Source: Lysobacter daejeonensis GH1-9
GTDB taxonomy: Bacteria; Pseudomonadota; Gammaproteobacteria; Xanthomonadales; Xanthomonadaceae
Reading direction: 5' to 3'
Assembly (NCBI RefSeq): GCF_000768355.1
Contig: NZ_AVPU01000004.1
Location: forward strand, 120,909-184,908
Length of the DNA: 64,000 nt
Made by a program: the position numbers and the translations under genes. The notes under the pieces are model-generated. The model did no database searches. It was not told the DNA's origin and saw only the letters and a program-made list of their open reading frames with translations. Positions within the stretch are counted from its first letter, which is position 1. Every line of letters starts with the position of its first letter. Shown here piece after piece: positions 9,643-19,909 of the stretch.

Positions 9643-11751
9643 GTGGCAAAAATTACCAAGACCTTCCAGTACGGCAAGCACCAGGTCACCCTGGAAACCG
9701 GTGAAATCGCACGCCAGGCCGGCGGTGCCGTCATCGTCAAGATGGATGACACCGTTGTGCTGGTGGCCGCCGTCGCCGCCAAGACCGCACGCGAAGGCCA
9801 GGACTTCTTCCCGCTGACCGTGGACTACCAGGAGAAGTTCTACGCCGGTGGCCGCATCCCGGGTGGTTTCTTCAAGCGCGAAGGCCGCGCGACCGAGAAG
9901 GAAACGCTGACCTCGCGCCTGATCGACCGCCCGATCCGTCCGCTGTTCCCGGAAGAGTTCAAGAACGAAGTCCAGATCATCGCCACGGTGATGTCGCTGA
10001 ACCCGGAAGTGGACGGTGACATCCCGGCCCTGCTGGGTGCCTCGGCCGCGGTCGCCCTGACCGGCGCCCCGTTCCAGGGCCCGATCGGCGCCGCCAAGGT
10101 TGGCTACAAGAACGGCGAGTACATCCTCAACCCGTCGACCAGCGAACTGCTGGAGTCGGACCTGGAGCTGGTCGTCGCCGGCACCCAGAGCGCCGTGCTG
10201 ATGGTCGAGTCCGAGGCCAAGGAGCTGTCGGAAGACGTGATGCTGGGTGCGGTGATGTTCGGTCACCAGCAGATGCAGATCGCGATCAACGCCATCAACG
10301 AACTGGTTGCCGAAGCCGGCACCCAGAAGTGGGACTGGGTTGCCCCGGCCAAGAACGACGCGCTGATCGGCGCGCTGAAGGCTGCCATCGGCAACCGCCT
10401 GGCTGACGCCTTCCAGATCCGCAACAAGCTCGAGCGTCGCGACGCGATCTCGGCGCTGAAGAAGGAAGTGCTGGCGTCGCTGGCCGGCCAGATCGAAGCC
10501 AACGGCTGGAACGCCGCCGAAGCCGCCAAGGAATTCGGCGAGCTCGAGTACCAGACCATGCGTGGCGCCGTGCTGAGCACCAAGATCCGCATCGACGGCC
10601 GCGCGCTCGACACCATCCGCCCGATCAGCTCGAAGGTGTCGGTGCTGCCGCGCACCCACGGCTCCTCGCTGTTCACCCGCGGCGAGACGCAGGCGATCGT
10701 GGTCGCCACCCTCGGCACCGCGCGTGACGGCCAGATCATCGATGCCGTTTCGGGCGAGTACAAGGAACACTTCCTGTTCCACTACAACTTCCCCCCGTAC
10801 TCGGTCGGTGAAGCCGGCCGCATGATGGGCCCGAAGCGCCGCGAGATCGGCCACGGCCGCCTCGCCAAGCGCGGCGTGCTGGCTGTCATGCCGACCATGG
10901 AAGCGTTCCCGTACACCATCCGCGTCGTGTCGGAAATCACCGAGTCGAACGGTTCGTCGTCGATGGCGTCGGTCTGCGGTTCGTCGCTGGCGCTGATGGA
11001 CGCGGGCGTGCCGATCAAGGCGCCGGTGGCCGGTATCGCCATGGGCCTGGTGAAGGAAGACGACAACTTCGTCGTGCTGTCCGACATCCTGGGTGACGAG
11101 GATCACCTCGGCGACATGGACTTCAAGGTGGCCGGTACCGCTGAAGGCATCTCGGCGCTGCAGATGGACATCAAGATCCAGGGCATCACCGAGGAGATCA
11201 TGAAGGTCGCGCTGGCGCAGGCCAAGGCCGGCCGCCTGCACATCCTCGGCGAGATGGCCAATGCGCTCACCACGCCGCGCAGCGAGCTGAGCGAGTACGC
11301 CCCGCGCCTGCTGACCATCAAGATCCACCCGGACAAGATCCGCGAAGTGATCGGCAAGGGCGGTGCCACCATCCAGGGCATCACCAAGGAAACCGGCACC
11401 CAGATCGACATCCAGGATGACGGCACCATCGTCATCGCTTCGGTCAACGCCGCCGCTGCCCAGGCCGCGAAGGCGCGCATCGAGCAGATCACCTCGGACG
11501 TGGAGCCGGGCCGCATCTACGAAGGCAAGGTCGCCAAGATCATGGACTTCGGTGCGTTCGTCACCATCCTGCCGGGCAAGGACGGTCTGGTGCACGTGTC
11601 GCAGATCTCCAACGAGCGCGTCGAGAAGGTCTCGGACAAGCTCAAGGAAGGTGACGTGGTCAAGGTCAAGGTGCTGGAAGTCGACAAGCAGGGCCGCATC
11701 CGCCTGTCGATGAAGGCCGTGGCCGAAGGCGAGGGCCTGGCGGGCGAGTAA
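9643..11751 (+). CDS. pnp: Polyribonucleotide nucleotidyltransferase (PNPase)
   Basis: A phosphorolytic 3'-5' exoribonuclease and degradosome partner. The protein is 702 aa from a GTG start with AAGGAA 6 nt upstream; an ATG at 9571 would add 24 unrelated residues. There are two RNase PH-like domains (about 1-225 and 310-540), with FFKREGR and [15 protein letters not shown] signatures in the first and the catalytic region around MDFKVAGT in the second. A KH domain (about 555-610, [10 protein letters not shown]) and an S1 domain (about 622-690, [13 protein letters not shown]) follow. It lies 157 nt downstream of rpsO and is followed by a terminator. Confidence 0.97.
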   Translation: MAKITKTFQYGKHQVTLETGEIARQAGGAVIVKMDDTVVLVAAVAAKTAREGQDFFPLTVDYQEKFYAGGRIPGGFFKREGRATEKETLTSRLIDRPIRPLFPEEFKNEVQIIATVMSLNPEVDGDIPALLGASAAVALTGAPFQGPIGAAKVGYKNGEYILNPSTSELLESDLELVVAGTQSAVLMVESEAKELSEDVMLGAVMFGHQQMQIAINAINELVAEAGTQKWDWVAPAKNDALIGALKAAIGNRLADAFQIRNKLERRDAISALKKEVLASLAGQIEANGWNAAEAAKEFGELEYQTMRGAVLSTKIRIDGRALDTIRPISSKVSVLPRTHGSSLFTRGETQAIVVATLGTARDGQIIDAVSGEYKEHFLFHYNFPPYSVGEAGRMMGPKRREIGHGRLAKRGVLAVMPTMEAFPYTIRVVSEITESNGSSSMASVCGSSLALMDAGVPIKAPVAGIAMGLVKEDDNFVVLSDILGDEDHLGDMDFKVAGTAEGISALQMDIKIQGITEEIMKVALAQAKAGRLHILGEMANALTTPRSELSEYAPRLLTIKIHPDKIREVIGKGGATIQGITKETGTQIDIQDDGTIVIASVNAAAAQAAKARIEQITSDVEPGRIYEGKVAKIMDFGAFVTILPGKDGLVHVSQISNERVEKVSDKLKEGDVVKVKVLEVDKQGRIRLSMKAVAEGEGLAGE

Positions 11752-11780
11752 TCGCTGGCGGGTTCCGAGCGGTACGCGTG

Positions 11781-11811
11781 GAAGAGCGGGCGAAAGCCCG
11801 CTCTTCTGCTT
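11781..11811 (+). terminator. Rho-independent terminator of the pnp operon
   Basis: GAAGAGCGGGC-GAAA-GCCCGCTCTTC (11781-11806) is a perfect 11-bp stem with a GNRA tetraloop, followed by TGCTTTT. Confidence 0.85.
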
Positions 11812-11862
11812 TTGGGGTGTGGGTCAGGGTCTGCGTTCCCAGCGAGCCGTGCCCGCGCCTTC

Positions 11863-12954
11863 TCAGGGCGGCGTGAACAGATCGCTCTGGACCTCGAACT
11901 GGTCGGCATCGACGAAGCCGGACAGACCAACGCCCACCAGTCGATAGCGCGTCTTCGCAGGAAGATCGATGCGGTTGCGCAGCTCGCAGGCGATGCGCGC
12001 CAGATCCTTGGCATCGAGCGGCGGTGCGGGTTGCGTCAGGCTGCGGGTGAGCGTCCGGAAGTCGCCGGTCTTGAGCTTCAGCACCACCGTGCGCGCTAGG
12101 CGACCGATCTCGCGCTGGTACCCGGCCCAGGTCTTCTCCGCCAGCCGCTGGATGTGGGGTTCCAGTTCGTCCAGCAGCAGGTCGCGTTCGAAGGTGTCCT
12201 CGCTGGAGATCTGCACCGTGGGGCGTTCGGTGACCACGGCGTGTTCATCGATGCCCAGCGAGAGCTCATGCAGTCGGCGTCCCCAGCGGCTGAAGCGCTG
12301 CTCCAGGGCGTCGCCTCCCATGGCCCGCAGGTCGCCCACGGTGGCGATCCCCAGTTCGGCCAGCTTGAGTTCCATCACCTTGCCCACGCCGGGCAGGCGA
12401 CCCACCGGCAGCGGCGTGAGAAAGGCTTCGGCGCGGTGGGGGCGGATCACGAACAGGCCGTCGGGTTTGTTCCAGTCCGAAGCGATCTTGGCCAGGAACT
12501 TGTTGGGCGCGACACCCGCCGACGCCGTGAGCTGGGTTTCGTCGCGGATGGCGGTGCGGATGGCCTGCGCGGTTTCGGTGGCCGACGGCAGGCCGGTCTT
12601 GGTGACGGTGACATCCAGGTATGCCTCGTCCAGCGACAGCGGTTCGATCAGATCGGTGTGGCGGGCAAAGATCTCGCGGATCTGCCGCGACACTGCCTTG
12701 TAGCGGCCGAAATCGGGGGGCACGAACACGGCGTGCGGACACAGGCGCTCGGCCCGAACCGCCGGCATGGCCGAGCGGACGCCGAACTTGCGTGCCTCGT
12801 AGCTGGCCGCGCACACCACCGAGCGCGCACCGCGCCAGGCCACGACCACCGGACGGCCGCGCAGGCCGGGGTCGTCGCGCTGCTCGACGGAGGCGTAGAA
12901 CGCATCCATGTCGACATGGAGGATCTTGCGGGGTGTTTGCTGCAAGCGAGTCAA
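11863..12954 (-). CDS. dinB: DNA polymerase IV (Y-family translesion polymerase)
   Basis: An error-prone polymerase that extends past lesions. The protein is 363 aa. The catalytic carboxylates are Asp15 (HVDMDAFYASVEQ) and Asp109-Glu110 (SLDEAYLDV). The helix-hairpin-helix thumb carries RLPGVGKVMELKL, then the little-finger domain. The C-terminus QSDLF is a beta-clamp-binding motif. No ATG exists before the catalytic Asp; TTG at 12954 is the most upstream usable start, with another TTG three codons in. No Shine-Dalgarno is visible, so the mRNA may be leaderless or nearly so. A LexA box lies 11 bp upstream, which implies SOS control. Confidence 0.95.
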   Translation of the reverse strand: MTRLQQTPRKILHVDMDAFYASVEQRDDPGLRGRPVVVAWRGARSVVCAASYEARKFGVRSAMPAVRAERLCPHAVFVPPDFGRYKAVSRQIREIFARHTDLIEPLSLDEAYLDVTVTKTGLPSATETAQAIRTAIRDETQLTASAGVAPNKFLAKIASDWNKPDGLFVIRPHRAEAFLTPLPVGRLPGVGKVMELKLAELGIATVGDLRAMGGDALEQRFSRWGRRLHELSLGIDEHAVVTERPTVQISSEDTFERDLLLDELEPHIQRLAEKTWAGYQREIGRLARTVVLKLKTGDFRTLTRSLTQPAPPLDAKDLARIACELRNRIDLPAKTRYRLVGVGLSGFVDADQFEVQSDLFTPP

Positions 12955-12965
12955 TGAGTGGTTTG

Positions 12966-12981
12966 TTAGTCAAAATACTAA
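12966..12981. promoter_or_regulatory. LexA (SOS) box of dinB
   Basis: TTAGTCAAAATACTAA matches the Xanthomonas LexA consensus TTAG-N6-TACTA exactly and forms the inverted repeat TTAGT-N6-ACTAA. On the minus strand it contains TAGTAT, a plausible -10 box for dinB, so bound LexA would block the promoter. Identifying the consensus rests on published Xanthomonas LexA work as I recall it. Confidence 0.8.
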
Positions 12982-13163
12982 CGGCATGGCATCGGCCCGG
13001 CCAGTGGCCGTCATTCGGGTGACAGCGCGCGAGGACACAATGCTGTGCAATCCCTGCCCGCGCACGGCAGGATGCAATGACGTCGTCGCCTGGGCCGCGA
13101 GCCGGTTTGAGGACGATCAAGCCGGGCAATCACCAGATCAGCGAGGATTGGCGTCATCCGCAG

Positions 13164-15878
13164 ATGAGCACTTATTCCCTCGAGTCCGTTTTCAATCCCC
13201 GCTCCGTCGCGGTTGTCGGCGGCAGCCCGCGGGAGCGCTCGCTCGGGGCCGCCGTGCTCCGCAATCTGCAGGCGGCCGGATTTGCCGGCCCCTTGGGGCT
13301 GGTCAACCCCAGCCACGCACGGATCGAAGGCGTGGCCGCGGTGCCGCGCCTGCAGGACCTGGGGTGGACGCCGGAGCTGGTTGTGCTGGCCGCACCACCC
13401 ACCAAGGTGGTCGCGCTCGCGCGGACGGCGGCCGAGCTTGGAACAACCGCAGCCATCGTGCTGGGCACCGACTTGGGGCATGGGCCCGGATCGCCGGCAG
13501 CCAGGCTGGCGGCGGTGGCGCGGGTCCATGGCCTGCGTCTGGTGGGGCCCAACGGCTTGGGTGTCATCGCACCGCACGCGCGACTCAATGCCAGTTTCTC
13601 CGCGCACCACCCGCAGCCAGGCGACATTGCAGTGATTTCCCAGTCGGCCGCCATAGCGGCAGCGCTGGTCGAGTGGGGCGTGGGCCGATCGATCGGATTT
13701 TCTGCCGTGGCATCGCTGGGCGATGAGCTGGACGTCGATTTTGCCGACCTGCTCGACTTCTTCGCCCGTGACCACCGCACCCGGGCGATCGTGCTGTATG
13801 TCGAGTCGATCCGCGACGCGCGCAAGTTCATGTCGGCGGCGCGGGCTGCGGCCCGCCTGAAGCCGGTGGTGGTGGTGAAATCCGACCGCCACGCGCGGCC
13901 CATCCACGTACCAAAGACGCACTCGGCGATGCTGGCTTCGCCCGATGCCGTGTACGCAGCGGCTTTCCAGCGCGCCGGGATGCTGCGGGTCTTGGCACTG
14001 GACGAACTCTTCGCTGCTGCCGAAACGCTCGGACGCGTGGATACCTTTCCCGGGCCGCGGCTGGCGATTTTCGCCAACGGGCGGGGGACAGGCATGCTCG
14101 CCGCCGACCGCCTGCGCGACATGGGCGGTACGCTGGCCAGCTTGGGTGAGGGAACGGTGGCCCAACTCGACGCGGTGGCCTCGGCGGTGTGGCCCGGCAC
14201 CAATCCCGTGGACATCAATGGCGGGGTAGGCAACCCGGAATATGCGGCGGCGTTCTCGGCATTGGCGCTGGACCCGGGCAACGACGCGATCCTTGCGTTG
14301 AACGTGCCCACGGCGCTGGTGCCTACCGACGTGCGAGCCCAAGCCTTGGCCGACGCACGCAAGGCACTTCCGGCCACGGTGGCGCGCAAGCCTGTGTTGG
14401 CCGTATGGCTCGGCGCAAACGATGCCGCGGTCGAACACCTGACGACCGCGCGAATCCCAACGTATGCGACCGAGGCTGATGCGGTGCGTGGTTTCATGTA
14501 TCTGGTCCGGCACCGCGAGGCCAAGACCTCGTTGATGGAGACGCCCCCCAGCTTGCCCGACGATCTCGTCGTGGATACGGCCGCGGCGCGCGATACGGTC
14601 GCGCGTGCGCTGGCCGACGGACGTGCGTGGTTGGACCCGGGCGAAGTAGCGCGCGTGCTGGCGGCCTATGGCATCCCGATCACGCCCGTGGTGACCGCAG
14701 GTGATGCCGAGGAGGCGGGGCGACTGGCGGAGCCGATGCTGGCCGATGGCGGCGCGGTGGCGGTGAAGATCCTGTCGCCGGACATCACCCACAAGTCCGA
14801 CATCGACGGTGTTCGCCTCAATCTGTCGACCGCTGCCGCGGTACGCGAGGCCGCCACCGCGATTCTGTCGCGTGCCCGCGAGGCTCGTCCCGGCGCGCGC
14901 ATCAACGGAGTCACGCTGCACCCCATGGTCGTGCGCACCAAAGCCCGCGAGCTGATTGCCGGTGTGGTGGACGATGCGACCTTCGGGCCGGTAGTTGTGT
15001 TTGGTCGCGGCGGTACGGCAGTGGAAATGATCAACGACAAGGCCCTGGAACTGCCGCCACTGGATCTCCGCCTTGCACACGACATGATCGCCCGCACCCG
15101 CGTCTCGCGCATCCTCAAGGCTTACCGCGACGTGCCGGCCGCTGACGAGCGCGCAGTCGCACTGGTGCTGGTCAAGCTGGCGCAGCTCGCTGCCGACGTC
15201 CCCGACATACGCGAGATCGACATCAACCCGCTGCTGGCCGACAAGGATGGTGTCATCGCGGTGGACGCGCGCATTGGCGTGTCAGCACTGGCCCGCCTGC
15301 ACAAGGGACCGGGCCATCCGCGGTTCGCGATCCGGCCCTATCCCAAGGAATGGGAGCGACATGTCGAACTCGGCCACGGGCGCCAGGTGTTCGTGCGCCC
15401 GGTGCGGCCCGAGGACGAGGCGCTGTTCCGCGAGTTCTTCACCCATGTGTCGGATGAAGACCTGCGCATGCGCTTCTTCCAGGCGGTGCGTCATTTCAGC
15501 CATGAATTCATCGCCCAGCTGACCCAGCTGGACTACGCGCGCTCGATTGCGCTGGTGGCCATCGACCCGGAAACCGGGGACATGCTGGGGGCGGTGCGCT
15601 TGCTCGCGGACGCCAACTACGACCACGGCGAGTACGCGATCCTGGTGCGCTCCGACCTGAAGGGCCACGGACTGGGATGGCGACTGATGCAGATCATGAT
15701 CGAATACGCGCGCTGGCTTGGGCTGCGTTCGGTCGTCGGCGAGGTGCTGCAGGAGAACCGCACCATGCTGGAGATGTGCAAGGCGCTGGGGTTCAAGGTC
15801 GCGCCCAGTCCCGACGACCCATCGGTGATGGCGGTGTCGCTGCCGATCCATGCCCAAGCCGCATCGGCTCCGGCCTGA
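13164..15878 (+). CDS. Pat-type protein lysine acetyltransferase (ADP-forming acyl-CoA synthetase-like + GNAT)
   Basis: Homologous to Pat/PatZ, which acetylates and inactivates acetyl-CoA synthetase. The protein is 904 aa from the ATG at 13164, where family homology begins (MSTYSLESVFNPRSVAVVGG). An ATG at 13077 has a better Shine-Dalgarno but would add 29 residues. Domain order: CoA-binding Rossmann fold (about 5-135), succinyl-CoA-ligase-like region (150-450), ATP-grasp (about 490-705, with VKILSPDITHKSDIDGV), then a C-terminal GNAT acetyltransferase (about 730-895, FVRPVRPEDEALFREF and LKGHGLGWRLMQ as the acetyl-CoA loop). The CrbS/R pair that in other bacteria controls acs lies about 4 kb away; acs itself is not in the window. 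Confidence 0.9.
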   Translation: MSTYSLESVFNPRSVAVVGGSPRERSLGAAVLRNLQAAGFAGPLGLVNPSHARIEGVAAVPRLQDLGWTPELVVLAAPPTKVVALARTAAELGTTAAIVLGTDLGHGPGSPAARLAAVARVHGLRLVGPNGLGVIAPHARLNASFSAHHPQPGDIAVISQSAAIAAALVEWGVGRSIGFSAVASLGDELDVDFADLLDFFARDHRTRAIVLYVESIRDARKFMSAARAAARLKPVVVVKSDRHARPIHVPKTHSAMLASPDAVYAAAFQRAGMLRVLALDELFAAAETLGRVDTFPGPRLAIFANGRGTGMLAADRLRDMGGTLASLGEGTVAQLDAVASAVWPGTNPVDINGGVGNPEYAAAFSALALDPGNDAILALNVPTALVPTDVRAQALADARKALPATVARKPVLAVWLGANDAAVEHLTTARIPTYATEADAVRGFMYLVRHREAKTSLMETPPSLPDDLVVDTAAARDTVARALADGRAWLDPGEVARVLAAYGIPITPVVTAGDAEEAGRLAEPMLADGGAVAVKILSPDITHKSDIDGVRLNLSTAAAVREAATAILSRAREARPGARINGVTLHPMVVRTKARELIAGVVDDATFGPVVVFGRGGTAVEMINDKALELPPLDLRLAHDMIARTRVSRILKAYRDVPAADERAVALVLVKLAQLAADVPDIREIDINPLLADKDGVIAVDARIGVSALARLHKGPGHPRFAIRPYPKEWERHVELGHGRQVFVRPVRPEDEALFREFFTHVSDEDLRMRFFQAVRHFSHEFIAQLTQLDYARSIALVAIDPETGDMLGAVRLLADANYDHGEYAILVRSDLKGHGLGWRLMQIMIEYARWLGLRSVVGEVLQENRTMLEMCKALGFKVAPSPDDPSVMAVSLPIHAQAASAPA

Positions 15879-15892
15879 AGTCGGGTGGCGGG

Positions 15893-17296
15893 TCAGACGA
15901 TCCCGGCCAGGTAGAACGCGGCGATGACCACGAAGACCGCCGCGGTCTTGATCAGCGTGATCGCGAAAACATCCTTGTAGGCCTGGCGGTGGGTCAGGCC
16001 AGTCACGGCCAGCAGTGTGATCACGGCGCCGTTGTGCGGCAGCGTGTCCATGCCGCCGGAAGCCATCGCCGCCACGCGGTGCAGAACCTCCATCGGGATG
16101 CCGGCAGCGTTGGCGTTGGCAATGAACGTCTCTGCCATGGCCGCCAGGGCGATGCTCATGCCGCCTGATGCCGAGCCGGTGATGCCTGCAAGCGCGGTCA
16201 CGGTGACGGCTTCGTTGACCAGTGGGTTGGGGATGGCGCTCAGCGCATTGGCTACGACCAGGAAGCCCGGCAAGGCCGCGATGACGGCCCCAAAACCATA
16301 CTCCGAAGCGGTATTCATGGCCGCCAGCATCGCGCCGCCGATGGCCGACTTGGTGCCTTCGGCAAAGCTGGCCATCACCGGTTTCCATGCGAACGCGATC
16401 ACGCAGGCGATGCCGACGAGCAACGCGCCTTCCACCGCCCAGATGGCGGCGACCTTGGAGACTTCCTGCACGACGGGCGGCGTGCTGCCGATCACCGCCG
16501 GGTCGAAGGAGTGGCTGTCACCGTAAAACCCCGGGATCCAGCTGGTGAACAGCTTGTTGCTCACGCCCACCAGCACCAGCGGCAGCAACGCGATCAACGG
16601 GTTTGCCAGCTTGCCGCCAGCAAACGAGGCCGGCTCGTTCACCAGTGCAGCACCGTCGGCGTAGCCCTCGCCGGTCTTCAGGGCGGCGCGACGGCGCCAT
16701 TCAAGGTAGCTCAGGCCCACGATGAGGATGAAGACGCCGCCCAGGATGCCCAGCCACGGCGCGGCCCAGGCGTTGGTGCCAAAGAACGAGGCGGGAATGA
16801 TGTTCTGGATCTGGGGCGTGCCGGGCAGCGCGTCCATGGTGAAGGTGAATGCGCCCAGCGCGATGGTGCCCGGGATCAGCCGCTTGGGGATGTTGCTTTG
16901 GCGGAACAGCTCGGCTGCGAAGGGGTAAACCGCGAACACCACCACGAACAGCGACACGCCGCCATAGGTGAGCAGCGCGCAGACGATGACGATGGACAGC
17001 ATGGCCCGACTGGCGCCCACCAGCTGGATGGTGGCGGCGACGATCGACTTGGAGAAGCCCGACACCTCGATCAGCTTGCCGAAGATGGCGCCCAGCAGGA
17101 ACACCGGGAAGTAGAGCTTGAGGAAACCCACCATCTTGTCCATGAACAGCCCGGTGAACATGGGCGCCACCAGCGATGGGTCGGTCAGCAGCACAGCGCC
17201 CAGCGCCGCCACCGGCGCGAACAGGATGACGCTGTAGCCGCGGTACGCCACGAACATCAGGAAGCACAACGCGGCCAGCACGATCAGAAACGCCAT
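15893..17296 (-). CDS. GntP-family organic-acid permease
   Basis: An inner-membrane proton symporter of the gluconate/hydroxy-acid permease family. The protein is 467 aa with about 12 hydrophobic segments. It has family-like motifs such as LTYGGVSLFVVVFAVYPFA, MDALPGTPQIQNIIPASFFG, and the C-terminal GMDTLPHNGAVITLL. The start at 17296 is chosen because GGAG lies 6 nt upstream; an in-frame start 33 nt earlier lacks a site. It is divergent from a TonB-dependent receptor across 183 bp and convergent with the acetyltransferase gene (14 bp apart). Substrate is unknown; given the nearby 3-hydroxybutyrate and PHB genes, a hydroxy-acid such as 3-hydroxybutyrate is a reasonable guess. Confidence 0.82.
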   Translation of the reverse strand: MAFLIVLAALCFLMFVAYRGYSVILFAPVAALGAVLLTDPSLVAPMFTGLFMDKMVGFLKLYFPVFLLGAIFGKLIEVSGFSKSIVAATIQLVGASRAMLSIVIVCALLTYGGVSLFVVVFAVYPFAAELFRQSNIPKRLIPGTIALGAFTFTMDALPGTPQIQNIIPASFFGTNAWAAPWLGILGGVFILIVGLSYLEWRRRAALKTGEGYADGAALVNEPASFAGGKLANPLIALLPLVLVGVSNKLFTSWIPGFYGDSHSFDPAVIGSTPPVVQEVSKVAAIWAVEGALLVGIACVIAFAWKPVMASFAEGTKSAIGGAMLAAMNTASEYGFGAVIAALPGFLVVANALSAIPNPLVNEAVTVTALAGITGSASGGMSIALAAMAETFIANANAAGIPMEVLHRVAAMASGGMDTLPHNGAVITLLAVTGLTHRQAYKDVFAITLIKTAAVFVVIAAFYLAGIV

Positions 17297-17479
17297 CCCC
17301 AGCTCCAGAGCCTTGCAGGTGGATGGCAAGTCTCCGGATCGGGCCGCCGCCCCGGCATTGTCCGAAGGTACAGATGCCGACGTGACGGGGCTCTCCTAGT
17401 CTGGCGGCCATGGTGGGGTCGTCCCATCAGGCGATGGCTGACAGGCCGCGCCACTACGAAATCGGGGGAGGAGTGCGTA

Positions 17480-19714
17480 ATGGGTCGTAGCAAGAACAGC
17501 CGCAAGTACCTGAGCCTCGCCATCGCCAGCGCGTTGCTGGCGCCGGCGGCGTGGGCGCAGGAGTCGGCGCCGACGGGCCAGGAGTCCGCGCAGGCCACCA
17601 CGCTGGACAAGATCACGGTGACTTCGCGCAAGCGCGAGGAGACGCTGCAGGAGGTGCCGATCGCGGTCACTGCGTTCACCGCGGACGCACTGGACCGGAT
17701 GGCTGTCGAGGACCTCAGTGACCTCGATGCCCTCGTGCCCAATCTCACCGTCTATGCGGCCCGTGGGTCCAGCAGCACGGTGACGGCATACATCCGCGGC
17801 ATTGGCCAATCGGACCCGTTGTGGGGTGTGGATCCGGGCGTGGGCATCTACCTGGATGACGTTTACATCGCGCGTCCGCAGGGCGCGTTGCTCGATGTGT
17901 TCGATGTCCAGCGGGTGGAAGTGCTGCGCGGCCCGCAGGGCACCCTGTACGGCAAGAACACCATTGGCGGCGCGATCAAGTACATCTCGCGTGGCCTGCC
18001 GACCGACTTCGAGGGCAACGCCTCGGTCACCATCGGCAACTACAACCAGCTCGACGTCAAGGCGGCGGTCGGCGGCCCGATTGGCGGCGCTGACAGCGGC
18101 CTGCGCGGTCGCATCGCCGTGGCGAGCCTGAATCGTGACGGCTTCGGCCAGAACGTGGTGACCGACCAGGAGGTCAGTGACAAGGAGATCCTTGCGCTGC
18201 GTGGTCAGTTGGGCGCGTATGCGGGTGACGACTTCGACGTCCAGTTCGCGTTCGATTGGGTGGACGACCAGTCCGGGGTGCGCGGTGCGCAGATGCTGGG
18301 GGCCAATCGCTTTGTTCCCAGTGCGCCGCCAATGGATTCGCGTTACGACGTGCGCAATGGCATGCCGAACGTCAACGACACCGAGCTTCGTGGCGCGTCG
18401 GTGACCGTCAACTGGCGCGCAAGCGACGATTGGGCGTTCAAGTACGTGCTGGCCAAGCGCGAGTCGGACACGGAAACCAACATTGACTTTGACACCACCC
18501 AGGCAAAGATTGCCGACGTCAAGGCCTTCTATAGCGACGAGCAGGTCAGTCACGAATTGCAGGCCAACTTCGACGGTGGCGGTCGTGCCCGCGGCGTGAT
18601 GGGCCTGTATGCCTTCGACGGCGACGCCGGCGGCCGGGTGCTCAACAACTTCTTCAATCTCCTGTTCGGCGATACCCAAGGCGTCGTACGCACCGAGAGC
18701 GTCGCGCTGTATGCCGACTGGACGTTTGACCTGACCGAGAAGTTCAAGCTCGACGTTGGCGCCCGCTATACCGACGAGGACAAGCGCGCGACGGTTCTGA
18801 ACCGCGGCTACAGCGATGACACGTTCACGCGTCCAATTTCCACGGTTGCGAACTTCGACAAGTCGATCAACTTCAAGAACACATCGCCGAAGGTCTCGCT
18901 CAACTACCAGGCGACCGACGACATCATGCTGTACGCGTTGGCGACGCGCGGGTTCAAGTCGGGTGGCTACAACATCCGCGCCCAGGCAACCGCCGTTCCG
19001 CGCTCGGCCGAACCGTTCGATGACGAGGTCGTGGACAGCTTCGAGATCGGCAGCAAGATGGCGTTCCTCGACCAGACACTGTTCCTCAACCTGGCGGCGT
19101 TCCAGAACAAGTACGAGGACATCCAGCTCTCGGTGTTTACTGCCTATGACAGCAACGGTGACGGCACGGACGACGCGTTCTTCGGCGATTTCACCAATGC
19201 CGGCAAGGGTACGGTCAACGGTGTGGAGGTCGAGTACCAGTGGCTGCCTGTCCGCAACTGGGTGTTCAGCGGCAATCTCGCATGGCTGGATGGAAAATAT
19301 GACGAGTTTCGCTATGCCGGCCTGAACATCGCCGATGAGCAGGAGTTCACCAACGCGCCCGAGTTCTCCGGTGCAGTCAACCTTGAGTACCGCACTGACC
19401 TGTCGGGCGGTGGCAGCCTGTCGGCCCGTGTGGGCTACAGCTACCAGTCGGAAGTAGTGGCCACCACCGAGATCCAGCGCGCGGAAGTACCACCCAACGG
19501 TCGCCCGCCGATCACGCAGGACGGCTACGGACTGCTGAACGCGGGGGTGACGTGGCGCCTGAACAACGCGTGGTCCTTCTCGCTCAACGGCAGCAACCTG
19601 ACGGACGAGGAATATCTGACCACCGGCTACAACCTTAACCGTGCACTGGGCGTCTACACCGGCTTCTACGGCGCACCGCGCCAGTACAGCCTCACGGCGC
19701 GTTACGAGTTCTGA
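17480..19714 (+). CDS. TonB-dependent outer-membrane receptor
   Basis: It takes up a substrate across the outer membrane using TonB/ExbBD energy. The protein is 744 aa. A signal peptide (about 1-31) ends at PAAWAQ. The plug domain (about 45-165) starts with ITVTSRKREETLQEVPIAVT and contains the conserved RGPQGTLYGKNTIGGAIKY. A 22-strand-type barrel follows and ends in Phe (RQYSLTARYEF). The start is fixed by GGGGGAGGAG just upstream; the frame stays open far upstream, but only as antisense of the permease. The class is the one often acting on small aromatics, vitamins or siderophores. Substrate is unknown. Confidence 0.92.
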   Translation: MGRSKNSRKYLSLAIASALLAPAAWAQESAPTGQESAQATTLDKITVTSRKREETLQEVPIAVTAFTADALDRMAVEDLSDLDALVPNLTVYAARGSSSTVTAYIRGIGQSDPLWGVDPGVGIYLDDVYIARPQGALLDVFDVQRVEVLRGPQGTLYGKNTIGGAIKYISRGLPTDFEGNASVTIGNYNQLDVKAAVGGPIGGADSGLRGRIAVASLNRDGFGQNVVTDQEVSDKEILALRGQLGAYAGDDFDVQFAFDWVDDQSGVRGAQMLGANRFVPSAPPMDSRYDVRNGMPNVNDTELRGASVTVNWRASDDWAFKYVLAKRESDTETNIDFDTTQAKIADVKAFYSDEQVSHELQANFDGGGRARGVMGLYAFDGDAGGRVLNNFFNLLFGDTQGVVRTESVALYADWTFDLTEKFKLDVGARYTDEDKRATVLNRGYSDDTFTRPISTVANFDKSINFKNTSPKVSLNYQATDDIMLYALATRGFKSGGYNIRAQATAVPRSAEPFDDEVVDSFEIGSKMAFLDQTLFLNLAAFQNKYEDIQLSVFTAYDSNGDGTDDAFFGDFTNAGKGTVNGVEVEYQWLPVRNWVFSGNLAWLDGKYDEFRYAGLNIADEQEFTNAPEFSGAVNLEYRTDLSGGGSLSARVGYSYQSEVVATTEIQRAEVPPNGRPPITQDGYGLLNAGVTWRLNNAWSFSLNGSNLTDEEYLTTGYNLNRALGVYTGFYGAPRQYSLTARYEF

Positions 19715-19740
19715 CCGACCCCGAAAGCGGTCAGGGTGCA

Positions 19741-19776
19741 CGACGGGTTCCGGCAACGGGACCCGTCGTTGCTTTT
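19741..19776 (+). terminator. Terminator after the TonB-dependent receptor
   Basis: CGACGGGT (19741-19748) pairs with ACCCGTCG (19761-19768), with a further C/G-rich inner stem and a small loop; TTGCTTTTT follows. Confidence 0.75.
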
Positions 19777-19909
19777 TCGCTATGCTCGAGATGAGGGTGG
19801 CACGGGGTTCTGGTTATCCTCGATGTGAGTGCTGCACGGGTCGCCGGCCTTTCTGCAGCGAGTGTGAAGCTGACCGGTTCACGGGCCGGGTAGGGGAGTC
19901 CAGGCGCGA

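Noticed and set aside
16511..17479. Upstream extension of the TonB-receptor frame (would give 1067 aa)
   Set aside because: The extra residues are antisense of the GntP permease and precede a clear signal peptide and Shine-Dalgarno at 17480.
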